From positions 1 to 33,896 of the forward strand of contig MGPC01000009.1 in the NCBI GenBank assembly GCA_001797315.1: 33,896 nucleotides of DNA, written 5' to 3'. This DNA comes from Curvibacter sp. GWA2_64_110. Lineage in GTDB: Bacteria > Pseudomonadota > Gammaproteobacteria > Burkholderiales > Burkholderiaceae_C. The position numbers and the translations under genes are program-made. Positions 7,892 to 15,430 of this stretch are shown here, piece after piece; the stretch's first letter is position 1; each line of letters starts with the position of its first letter. A model generated the notes under the pieces. The model was not told where the DNA came from, made no database searches, and saw only the letters and a list, made by a program, of their open reading frames with translations.

Positions 7892-8899
7892 TCAGGCAAA
7901 CACATCCTGCAGGGCATCCTGCGGGACCGGATAGGCGCTCTCGCGCGCAAAGGCAAAGGCATCCGCCACGCGCTGCTTGGCACGCGCCACAATGGCGGCC
8001 TCCTCCGCGTCCGTCATCTGGCCGCCGTTCTTCAACTGCGCCGCCAGTTTCGGAATCGGGTCGTTCTTGCGCAGGTTGGCCACCTCGTCCTTGGGCCGGT
8101 AGACCTCGGGGTCGCCCTGGAAGTGCCCCAGGTAACGGTCGGTCTTGACCTCGATCAGGCTCGGCCCCTGGCCGCGCCGGGCGCGTTCGATGGCCGGCGC
8201 CACGGCCGCGTACACCTCCTGCGCGTCGTTGTGGGCCACCTTGATGCCAGGCATGCCGTAGGCAGGGGCGCGATCGGCCACCCAGTCGATGGAGGTGGCG
8301 CTGGTCTTGGGCACCGAGATCGCCCACTTGTTGTCTTCACAGACAAAAATCACCGGCAGGCTCCACAGCGCCGCCAGATTCAGCGACTCGTGCACCGAAC
8401 CCTGGTTGGCCGCACCTTCACCAAAGAAGGCCACCGCCACCCAGTCCTTGCCCATCTTCTTGGCGGCCAGGCCGGCGCCGCAGGCCGGTGGCAGGCTGGC
8501 GCCGATGATGCCGCTGCAACTGAACTTGTGCACCGGGTCGAACAGGTGCATGTGGCCGCCCTTGCCTTTGCCCAGACCGCTGGCCTTGCCGAACATCTCG
8601 GCCGTCATCGCGTTCAGCGGCACGCCCTTGGCAATGGCGAAGTGGTGCGGCCGGTGCGTGCCGACCACCGTGTCCTCCTGTTTGAGATGGGCGCAGATGC
8701 CCACCGCCACCGGTTCCTGACCGGCCGCCAGGTGCATCTCGCCCGGTACCGGGCCGGAACCGATGTCGAAGGCCAGGCCCTTCTGGATGGCCGGCGGCAG
8801 CTTGCCTTCGAGGTAGACATTGGCCATGGTCTCCTCGTAGTGCCGGATCTCGACCATCTTCTCGTACATCCAGAGCAATTTGTTCTTGTCAGCTTGCAT
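7892..8899 (-). CDS. acoA: Acetoin/2-oxoacid dehydrogenase E1 component, alpha subunit
   Basis: A 335-residue ThDP-binding subunit. Landmarks are the N-terminal EIRHYEETMANVYLEG helix, THRPHHFAIAKGV, GKGKGGHMHLFD and the ThDP/Mg motif GEGAANQGSVHESLNLAALW...EDNKWA. Compared with AcoA proteins I remember, residues ~33-55 (PPAIQKGLAFDIGSGPVPGE) look like a short insertion before HLAAGQEPVAVG. ATG 8899 is preceded by AGGAGG in the minus sense. It is first in the run E1-alpha, E1-beta, lipoyl domain, ligase. An FNR-type dyad lies about 100 bases upstream. Branched-chain or pyruvate dehydrogenase E1-alpha are alternatives to AcoA. Confidence 0.88.
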   Translation of the reverse strand: MQADKNKLLWMYEKMVEIRHYEETMANVYLEGKLPPAIQKGLAFDIGSGPVPGEMHLAAGQEPVAVGICAHLKQEDTVVGTHRPHHFAIAKGVPLNAMTAEMFGKASGLGKGKGGHMHLFDPVHKFSCSGIIGASLPPACGAGLAAKKMGKDWVAVAFFGEGAANQGSVHESLNLAALWSLPVIFVCEDNKWAISVPKTSATSIDWVADRAPAYGMPGIKVAHNDAQEVYAAVAPAIERARRGQGPSLIEVKTDRYLGHFQGDPEVYRPKDEVANLRKNDPIPKLAAQLKNGGQMTDAEEAAIVARAKQRVADAFAFARESAYPVPQDALQDVFA

Positions 8900-8999
8900 G
8901 TCTGCCTCCTCTTTGAAATTGAGTGGTGGGCCGATGCCGAGAATCCGAGAGCCGCGGGCACCGGAAAAACTCAGAATAGACAGCGAGACCTGAAATTTG

Positions 9000-9013
9000 T
9001 TGATGCAGGTCAA
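9000..9013. promoter_or_regulatory. FNR/ANR-type box candidate between divergent genes
   Basis: TTGATGCAGGTCAA matches the FNR consensus TTGAT-N4-ATCAA at 9 of 10 defined positions. It is 101 bases upstream of the E1-alpha start and 112 bases upstream of the ATPase start, inside a 225-base divergent spacer. No clear -10/-35 pair was found around it. Confidence 0.4.
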
Positions 9014-9124
9014 GGTCGAGACAAGTAGAAGCGTAAAGCCCGGACCGCCAGCGCCTTCTGTCCGGCAGACACACGGCGGTAATATCGCCGCACGCAGCCC
9101 CCAAGTGCAGCGAAAGGATGGCCG

Positions 9125-9244
9125 ATGCCTGTCAGCCCCGAGAACAGCCCGCCCTGGTGGGCGTCCAGCCTGACCGATGCCCTGCGCACGCAGGAGAGCA
9201 GCGCGGAGGGCCTGAGCAGCCGTGAAGCTGCCGCGCGCTTGTAG
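9125..9244 (+). pseudogene. N-terminal fragment of the MgtA-type ATPase, ended by in-frame TAG
   Basis: ATG 9125 with AAAGGA at 9113-9118 is a well-placed start in the same frame as the large downstream ATPase reading frame. It encodes 39 residues ending EGLSSREAAARL, then TAG at 9242-9244. After the stop the frame continues RHGPNLLQ. EGLSSREAAARL-x-RHGPN is the usual Cation_ATPase_N motif, so the stop sits inside a conserved element and only one residue is replaced. This marks a nonsense mutation, a sequencing error or a read-through codon rather than a false upstream start. Confidence 0.75.
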
Positions 9245-9286
9245 CGCCACGGCCCCAACCTGCTGCAGGGCCGGCAGGCCCAGACC

Positions 9287-11683
9287 GTGCTGGCCCTGCT
9301 GCTGCGCCAGCTTGGTTCACCCATCGTGCTGATCCTGATCGCCGCGGCGCTGCTGTCATTTGCCATGCGCGACGCCACCGACGGCGTCATCATCCTCGCC
9401 ATTGTTGGCACCAGCAGCCTGCTCGGCTTCTGGCAGGAATACCGCGCTGCCAGCGCCGTGGCACGCCTGCAGCAGATGGTGGAAGTGCGCGCCGAGGTAC
9501 TGCGCAACGGCCAGGCGATCACCGTGCCCGTGGCGCAGGTGGTGCCCGGCGACGTGGTGCTGCTCTCGGCCGGCGCCAGCGTGCCAGCCGACTGCCGGCT
9601 GCTGGAAGAACGTGACCTTTTCACCAACGAAGCCACGCTGACCGGCGAGACCTTTCCAGTGGAAAAAAACGTGGGCGAGCTGCCGGCCGATACACCGCTG
9701 GCGCGCCGCAGCAATGCGCTGTTCATGGGCACGCATGTGGTGAGCGGCACGGGGCGTGCGCTGGTCATGCGCACCGGCAACGCCACCCAGTTCGGCGCCA
9801 TTGCGCAGCGCCTGCGCATCCAGCCGGAAGAAACCGATTTCGAGCGCGGGGTACGTTCCTTCGGCAACCTGCTGATCCGCATCACGCTGGTACTGGTGAT
9901 GCTGATCTTCGCCTTCAACGTCTTCCTGCAGCGGCCGGTGCTGGACTCTTTCCTGTTTGCGCTGGCGCTGGCCGTCGGCCTGACGCCGGAACTGCTGCCC
10001 GCCATCATCAGCGTGAACCTGGCCAGCGGCGCGCGGCGCATGGCCGCGCAGAAGGTCATCGTCAAACGCCTGGTGGCGATCGAAAACTTCGGCAGCATGG
10101 ACGTCCTCTGCGCCGACAAGACCGGCACCCTGACCGAAGGCACCGTGCAGTTGCACGGTGCCCTGGACATCCATGGCACGCCCAGTGAGCTGACCCTGCG
10201 CCTGGCGGCCATCAACGCCGCCTTCCAGACCGGCTACCGCAACCCGATCGATAGTGCCATTACCGCCGCCGCTCAGCCACTGGCAGCCGATGTGCTGCGC
10301 CTGGACGAACTGCCCTACGACTTCACGCGCAAGCGCCTGAGCGTGCTGGCCAACGTGGACGGCGAGCCGCTGCTCATCACCAAGGGCGATCTGACGCAGG
10401 TGCTGGAGGCCTGCAGCACGGCGGCCTTGCCCAGCGGCGAGATACACCCGCTGGCCGAGCAGGTATCACGCATCCACGAACAGCATGCCGCCTTCAGTGC
10501 CCGCGGCTTGCGCACCCTCGGCCTGGCCTGCAAACCCCTGCCCGGACGCAGCACGGTGAAGAACGACGATGAGACCGGCCTCGTCTTCCTGGGCTTTCTG
10601 GTCTTTGCCGACCCGCCCAAGGCCGGCATTGCCGACACCATCCGGCAACTGCAAGGGCAGGGCATCGCACTCAAGGTGATCACCGGCGACAACGTGCTGG
10701 TAGCGCGGGAAGTGGCCCGGCAGATCGGCCTGCGCGATGTGCGCATCGTCAGCGGTTCGGAGTTGCGCGGCGTGAGCGACGCAGCATTGCCCCAGCTGGC
10801 GAGCAAGACCCATGTCTTTGCCGAGGTGGAACCGACGCAGAAGGAACGCATCATCCGTGCACTGCGCCTGGCCGGCCATGTGGTAGGTTACATGGGCGAC
10901 GGCATCAACGACGCACCAGCGCTGCATGCCGCCGACGTCGGCATCTCGGTGCAGGGGGCGGCCGACGTGGCCAAGGACGCGGCCGACATCGTGCTGCTGG
11001 AGCGCGACCTGGACGTGCTGGCCAGCGGCATCCGCGAGGGGCGTACCACCTTTGCCAACACGCTCAAGTACGTGTTCATGGCCACCAGCGCCAACTTCGG
11101 CAACATGTTCAGCATGGCGGGCGCCTCGCTGCTGCTGCCCTTTCTGCCGCTGCTGCCGAAGCAGATCTTGCTGACCAACCTGCTGACCGACCTGCCGGAG
11201 ATGGCGATTGCCACCGACCGGGTGGACATCTCGGCCATCGAGCGCCCGCGGCGCTGGGACGTGAAGTTCATCCGCAACTTCATGCTCTATTTCGGCTTGC
11301 TGAGTTCGGTGTTCGACTTCCTGACCTTCGGCGTGCTGTACTTCATGCTGCAGGCCTCGCCTGCTCTGTTTCGCAGCGGCTGGTTCGTCGAGTCGGTGGT
11401 GTCGGCCTCGCTGGTGGTACTGGTCATCCGCACGCGCGGCCCGTTCTGGCGCAGCCGGCCTTCCCAGGCATTGACGCTGGCGACCCTGCTAGTGGTTGGC
11501 ACCACCGTGGCTCTGCCCTACACGCCGTTGGGCCAGGTCTTCGGTTTTGCGCCGCTGCCGGGATATTTTTCAGGGCTGATGGCATTGATCGTGCTGGCCT
11601 ATATCGGCTGCGCAGAAGGGCTCAAGCACGTTTTCTACCGCCGGCACCGCCTGTCTGGAGGCCGACACGATCGGCGCATCTGA
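9287..11683 (+). CDS. mgtA: Mg2+-translocating P-type ATPase, MgtA-like (5' end interrupted)
   Basis: A P3B-type cation pump; the open frame from GTG 9287 gives 798 residues. It keeps membrane helices M1-M2, a TGE actuator motif (TLTGETFPVEK), the phosphorylated Asp D277 in CADKTGTLTEG, GDGINDAPAL, and a C-terminal helical block. FRSGWFVESVVSASLVVLVI and ALPYTPLG there resemble MgtA closely. These pumps carry Mg2+ into the cytoplasm. The natural start appears to be ATG 9125, but TAG 9242-9244 breaks the frame. Translation from 9287 would lack about 54 N-terminal residues (Cation_ATPase_N region) while keeping all helices. No ribosome site stands out before 9287, so the gene may be inactive. 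Another divalent cation is possible. Confidence 0.85.
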   Translation: MLALLLRQLGSPIVLILIAAALLSFAMRDATDGVIILAIVGTSSLLGFWQEYRAASAVARLQQMVEVRAEVLRNGQAITVPVAQVVPGDVVLLSAGASVPADCRLLEERDLFTNEATLTGETFPVEKNVGELPADTPLARRSNALFMGTHVVSGTGRALVMRTGNATQFGAIAQRLRIQPEETDFERGVRSFGNLLIRITLVLVMLIFAFNVFLQRPVLDSFLFALALAVGLTPELLPAIISVNLASGARRMAAQKVIVKRLVAIENFGSMDVLCADKTGTLTEGTVQLHGALDIHGTPSELTLRLAAINAAFQTGYRNPIDSAITAAAQPLAADVLRLDELPYDFTRKRLSVLANVDGEPLLITKGDLTQVLEACSTAALPSGEIHPLAEQVSRIHEQHAAFSARGLRTLGLACKPLPGRSTVKNDDETGLVFLGFLVFADPPKAGIADTIRQLQGQGIALKVITGDNVLVAREVARQIGLRDVRIVSGSELRGVSDAALPQLASKTHVFAEVEPTQKERIIRALRLAGHVVGYMGDGINDAPALHAADVGISVQGAADVAKDAADIVLLERDLDVLASGIREGRTTFANTLKYVFMATSANFGNMFSMAGASLLLPFLPLLPKQILLTNLLTDLPEMAIATDRVDISAIERPRRWDVKFIRNFMLYFGLLSSVFDFLTFGVLYFMLQASPALFRSGWFVESVVSASLVVLVIRTRGPFWRSRPSQALTLATLLVVGTTVALPYTPLGQVFGFAPLPGYFSGLMALIVLAYIGCAEGLKHVFYRRHRLSGGRHDRRI

Positions 11684-11806
11684 CCACGCCAGAATACGCT
11701 GCAAGCCAGCGACCTGGATGGCAGCCGTATAGGTCGACTCTGGCATTTTTGCCTGCGCCACATCGTGACCCAGCTCGCCGCCATGATTCTGGTCGGCCGC
11801 ACAGGA

Positions 11807-11821
11807 CGCACATGATGTGCG
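11807..11821. promoter_or_regulatory. 15-base perfect palindrome upstream of the antiporter gene
   Basis: CGCACAT-G-ATGTGCG is a perfect dyad around base 11814. The one-base centre cannot form an RNA loop without opening pairs, so a DNA operator for a dimeric regulator is more likely. It ends 52 bases before the antiporter ATG, in a 190-base spacer with no other gene. Confidence 0.4.
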
Positions 11822-11826
11822 GACTT

Positions 11827-11874
11827 TGAAGAAACTTTTCCCGCTAACCTGCTGATTGGACTAAAGTTTCTTCA
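11827..11874 (+). promoter_or_regulatory. 12-bp inverted repeat running into the start codon of the antiporter gene
   Basis: TGAAGAAACTTT (11827-11838) and AAAGTTTCTTCA (11863-11874) are perfect reverse complements with a 24-base spacer. The final A is the A of ATG 11874. In RNA this would fold the start codon edge into a stem; in DNA it could be an operator. No Shine-Dalgarno sequence is visible ahead of the ATG. Confidence 0.5.
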
Positions 11875-13133
11875 TGAAAGATGCCTCACTGATCCAGATT
11901 TTGGGCGCCGTTCTGTTTGCACTGGCCGTCCTGCACACGTTCTCGACCAAGTTCTTTGAACACCTGGCCCACACCCAGCCGCGCCATGCCGGCATCTGGC
12001 ATCTGCTGGGTGAAGTGGAAGTGGTGTTCGGCCTCTGGGCCATGGTGCTGATGCTGTTCATGTTTGCCATCAGCGGCAAGCCGGAAGCAACCCATTACCT
12101 CGACAGCCGCAACTTCACCGAGCCGATGTTCGTATTTGCGATCATGGTGATCGCCGGCACCCGCGCCATCCTGCAATTCGCCGGAACGGCGGTGCATTTT
12201 GTTGCCAACTTCATGCCACTGCCGCGCGGCATGGCCCTGTACTTCCTAGTGCTGGCCTTCGTGCCGCTGCTGGGTTCCTTCATCACCGAGCCGGCCGCCA
12301 TGACGCTGGCCGCGCTGATGCTGCGCGACACCCTCTTCTCGCAGCCCGTGTCGAACAAGTTGAAGTACATCACGGTAGGCGTGCTGTTCGTCAACGTGTC
12401 CATCGGCGGTACGCTCACCCCTTTTGCCGCGCCACCGGTGCTGATGGTGGCCGGCACCTGGGGCTGGGACATCTGGTTCATGATTGCCACCTTCGGCTGG
12501 AAGGCGGCCATCGCGGTGCTGATCAACGCCGGCTCGACCATGCTGCTGTTTCGCTGTGAACTCGGCCACATGGCCCGAAAGCCCAGCAACGAAGCGCAGC
12601 CGGTGCCGTTTTCCGTGGTGCTGCTACACCTGATGTTCATGGTGCTGGTGGTGGTGTTCGCGCACCATCCGGCCGTGTTCATGGGTCTGTTCCTGTTTTT
12701 CATGGGCTTTGCCAGCGCCTACCAGCGGCACCAGGACCGCCTCATCCTGCGCGAGGCGTTGCTGGTGGCCTTTTTCCTGGCCGGTCTGGTGGTGCTGGGG
12801 GGGCTGCAGCAATGGTGGCTGCAGCCGGTCCTGATGGGCATGGACGCTACGGCCGTGTACTTCGGCGCCACTGCACTTACAGCCATTACCGACAACGCTG
12901 CGTTGACGTATCTCGGTTCGCAGGTCGAAGGACTGAGCCATGAATTCAAGGTGGCATTGGTTGCCGGCGCCGTCACCGGCGGCGGCCTGACCGTGATCGC
13001 CAACGCCCCGAATCCGGCCGGCGTAGCCATCCTGCGTGGCCAGTTCGAAGACAACACCATCCACCCGCTGGGCCTGCTGATTGCCGCCTTGCCACCGACC
13101 ATCGTGGCGGTGTTGGCATTTCGCGTACTGTAA
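11874..13133 (+). CDS. Putative Na+/H+ antiporter (ion-transporter superfamily)
   Basis: A 419-residue polytopic inner-membrane protein with roughly ten or more hydrophobic helices. Motifs GSFITEPAAMTLAALML and SIGGTLTPFAAPPVLMVAGT in the first half and ITDNAALTYLGSQV and GGGLTVIANAPNPAG in the second give the two-fold repeat of Asn/Pro/Gly-broken helices seen in IT-superfamily antiporters. It matches the family annotated as putative Na+/H+ antiporter (PF07399-like). The transported ion is inferred from the family only. ATG 11874 is the first in frame; no ribosome site is evident and the start is embraced by the inverted repeat. It lies between the ATPase and a convergent Na+/Ca2+ exchanger homologue, 17 bases from the latter's end. 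Confidence 0.8.
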   Translation: MKDASLIQILGAVLFALAVLHTFSTKFFEHLAHTQPRHAGIWHLLGEVEVVFGLWAMVLMLFMFAISGKPEATHYLDSRNFTEPMFVFAIMVIAGTRAILQFAGTAVHFVANFMPLPRGMALYFLVLAFVPLLGSFITEPAAMTLAALMLRDTLFSQPVSNKLKYITVGVLFVNVSIGGTLTPFAAPPVLMVAGTWGWDIWFMIATFGWKAAIAVLINAGSTMLLFRCELGHMARKPSNEAQPVPFSVVLLHLMFMVLVVVFAHHPAVFMGLFLFFMGFASAYQRHQDRLILREALLVAFFLAGLVVLGGLQQWWLQPVLMGMDATAVYFGATALTAITDNAALTYLGSQVEGLSHEFKVALVAGAVTGGGLTVIANAPNPAGVAILRGQFEDNTIHPLGLLIAALPPTIVAVLAFRVL

Positions 13134-13150
13134 AGCTCAGAGGCCGGACT

Positions 13151-14155
13151 TCAGCCGCCGTGCCGGTACTGGATGAAGGCATTGAACAGATAGAGCTGCA
13201 GCAACACAATGCTGGCCCAGCTGGCGGTATGCCATACCCGCGACACCGGGCGATAGATCAGGGTCACGATGACCGCGCCGCTCATCAGGCAGGCGGTCAG
13301 GGCCGACACGGCATGGACCGGTGACACCTGTGCGTAGATCGGCCCGGAGAAATAGGCCAGGTCGTCGAGACTGAGAATCAGGACATCGAAAAGATTGCTG
13401 CCCAGCAGCGTGCCGAAAGCCATGTCGATCGCGCCGATGCGCACGGCGCCCCAAGTGGTCGCCAGTTCGGGCACCGAGGTGGCGAAGGCCACGAAGAGCG
13501 TCCCGACAAAGGAGTTGGACCAGCCCATCACCCGGGCCAGCTCCACGCCAATCAATGGCAACCAGATGCCCGCGGCGACGATCACGGCCGAGCTGACCCC
13601 GTAGCCCATCAAGGCTGCCTTGAGCGTCATGCCAGGACGCTCTGCCGCCACCGCGCCGCTCGCGCGCTGCTCGGTGAGATAGATCGCACGCATGGCCACG
13701 AGGTACATGCCGAGAATGGCCAGACTGGCTAGGCTGACATGCCCCACCGCAGGCATGTGCCCCTGGCCGGTCAGCAAGACCGCCAGGGTAACTGACGCCA
13801 GCAGAATGACACCAAAACCCGCCGACATCACATGCCCCGGACCGACCAAGGCGTAGACAGCGCCCCGGCGATACAGCAGATCGATCATGGCCAGAATCGC
13901 CAGGTTGAACACGCAGCTGCCCAAGGCGTCCCCCACGGCAATGTCGGGGGCGGCGGCCACCGTCACCGCACTCAAACCCGTCACCAGCTCCGGCAGTGAC
14001 GTGACCGTTGCCACCAGAATCAGGCCGATCCAGTTACGCGACAAACCGGTCAAGGCCGCGATGGCATCGCCGTAACGGCTCAGCCGCACGCCCGCATAGC
14101 CGATCACCGCAGCGCACAGTGTAAATTGCAGCCAGATGGAGACGCTGGAACTCAT
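13151..14155 (-). CDS. Sodium/calcium exchanger-family (CaCA) membrane protein
   Basis: A 334-residue inner-membrane protein with two homologous halves. Each half carries an alpha-repeat signature: VTSLPELVTGLSAV followed by GDALGSCVFNLA, and FATSVPELATTW followed by GTLLGSNLFDVLI. The acidic residues in the two PEL motifs are the cation ligands in this family. Length and helix pattern fit prokaryotic YrbG/CaCA exchangers, which usually move Ca2+ against Na+ or H+. I chose ATG 14155 (MSSSVSIWLQF) because the upstream in-frame extension to 14293 is Arg-rich and unlike the family; its ribosome site is weak. It is divergent from the AI-2E family gene and convergent with the antiporter. Confidence 0.85.
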   Translation of the reverse strand: MSSSVSIWLQFTLCAAVIGYAGVRLSRYGDAIAALTGLSRNWIGLILVATVTSLPELVTGLSAVTVAAAPDIAVGDALGSCVFNLAILAMIDLLYRRGAVYALVGPGHVMSAGFGVILLASVTLAVLLTGQGHMPAVGHVSLASLAILGMYLVAMRAIYLTEQRASGAVAAERPGMTLKAALMGYGVSSAVIVAAGIWLPLIGVELARVMGWSNSFVGTLFVAFATSVPELATTWGAVRIGAIDMAFGTLLGSNLFDVLILSLDDLAYFSGPIYAQVSPVHAVSALTACLMSGAVIVTLIYRPVSRVWHTASWASIVLLQLYLFNAFIQYRHGG

Positions 14156-14309
14156 GACAAATCGTGGATGGCGCCGCAGCGCGGTTAAACAAAAATAACT
14201 GACGTTCGCCATCGCGCCGGCCCGGGCAGAACGACCACGACGCAGACGCGGCGTCGACAGCGCCCAGCTTAGCCCATAATCATCCCGTCTCACACTTCCT
14301 CATCCGGCC

Positions 14310-15362
14310 ATGGAAAGCCCCCGCTCCGACCGCATTCTTGCTGTGATCGCCTTAGCGTTGCTGGCGGCCGGTTGCGTGCTGGTGCTGTGGCCCTTTCTCA
14401 CCGCACTGATCTGGGCCGCCATCCTGGCCTCAACCAGTTGGCCGGTGTTTCTGTGGCTCAACCGCAGGGTGGGCAATCGGCGTACCCTGACCGCCGCACT
14501 GATGACGGTACTGGGCACCGTGGCGCTGCTGGGGCCCATCGTGGCCGTGGCCCTGGCCCAGGTTGACAACGTGGCCGAACTGACCCGCGCCGCCGCCGCC
14601 ATCAGCAAGGAAGGCCTGCCGGACGCACCGCTCTGGCTGGCCAACCTGCCCTTGGTGGGACCGACGCTGCACAGCTACTGGCAGCAGTTCGCCCACGACG
14701 GCCATCGCCTGATCGACGAACTGAGCAAGCCCGCCCAGGCCGCCGCCCTGACGGGCGGGCGCGTGCTGGGCCGGGGCGTGGTGGACATGGGGCTGGCGGT
14801 GTTCCTCACCTTCTTCTTCTTTATCTACGGCGAAACGCTGAGCGCGCGCCTGCGCATCGCCATGGAGCGGCTCACCGGTGCGCGGGCCAGTTACCTGCTG
14901 GAAATCGCGCACGGCACGGTGAGCGGCGTGATTTACGGCGTGCTCGGCACGGCGCTGGCACAGGGGGTGCTCGCCGCCATCGGTTTTGCCATTGCCGGTG
15001 TGCCCGGCGCGGTGCTGCTGGGCGCGGTCACCTTCTTCCTCTCGGTGGTGCCGATCGGGCCGCCGCTGGTCTGGGGTGGTGCGGCGATCTGGCTGTTCCG
15101 GCAAGACCAGCCCGGCTGGGCGATGTTCGTGATCGCCTGGGGCTTCTTCCTGGTCAGCACCGTGGACAACATCATCAAGCCCTTCATCATCAGCCGCGGC
15201 GCCAGCCTGCCGTTTGCCATCGTTTTCCTGGGCGTGCTGGGGGGCGTGCTGGCCTTCGGCGTCATCGGCGCCTTCCTCGGACCGACCTTGCTGGCGGTGG
15301 GCTACCGCCTGATGCTGGAATGGACGGCAGTCAAAGTGGATTCGCCGGCCGACCCCGGCTAG
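14310..15362 (+). CDS. AI-2E family transporter (PerM/YdiK-like)
   Basis: A 350-residue inner-membrane protein with about eight helices, from an N-terminal pair (IALALLAAGCVLVLWPFLTA) to a C-terminal bundle containing FFLSVVPIGPPLVWGG and DNIIKPFIISRG. The last is close to the conserved block of the AI-2E_transport family (PF01594). Members have been linked to autoinducer export or to Na+(Li+)/H+ exchange, so the substrate is open. An amphipathic soluble stretch lies at ~85-150. The ATG at 14310 lacks a strong ribosome site. The gene stands alone and ends at a strong shared terminator facing phaB. Confidence 0.85.
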   Translation: MESPRSDRILAVIALALLAAGCVLVLWPFLTALIWAAILASTSWPVFLWLNRRVGNRRTLTAALMTVLGTVALLGPIVAVALAQVDNVAELTRAAAAISKEGLPDAPLWLANLPLVGPTLHSYWQQFAHDGHRLIDELSKPAQAAALTGGRVLGRGVVDMGLAVFLTFFFFIYGETLSARLRIAMERLTGARASYLLEIAHGTVSGVIYGVLGTALAQGVLAAIGFAIAGVPGAVLLGAVTFFLSVVPIGPPLVWGGAAIWLFRQDQPGWAMFVIAWGFFLVSTVDNIIKPFIISRGASLPFAIVFLGVLGGVLAFGVIGAFLGPTLLAVGYRLMLEWTAVKVDSPADPG

Positions 15363-15378
15363 CCGCAGCCGACAAATC

Positions 15379-15416
15379 CCAACAACAAACCCCGCCGCAG
15401 CGGGGTTTGTTGTTGG
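15379..15416. terminator. Bidirectional terminator between AI-2E gene and phaB
   Basis: A 17-bp perfect stem, CCAACAACAAACCCCGC (15379-15395) and GCGGGGTTTGTTGTTGG (15400-15416), with a 4-base loop. The T-rich 3' arm serves both directions. It lies in the 68-base gap between two convergent genes. Confidence 0.88.
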
Positions 15417-15430
15417 AGGACACGCTGCCT

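Noticed and set aside
6764-9028. 754-codon plus-strand open frame opposite E1-alpha and E1-beta
   Set aside because: Antisense shadow of well-supported genes; composition is not protein-like and it has no ribosome site.
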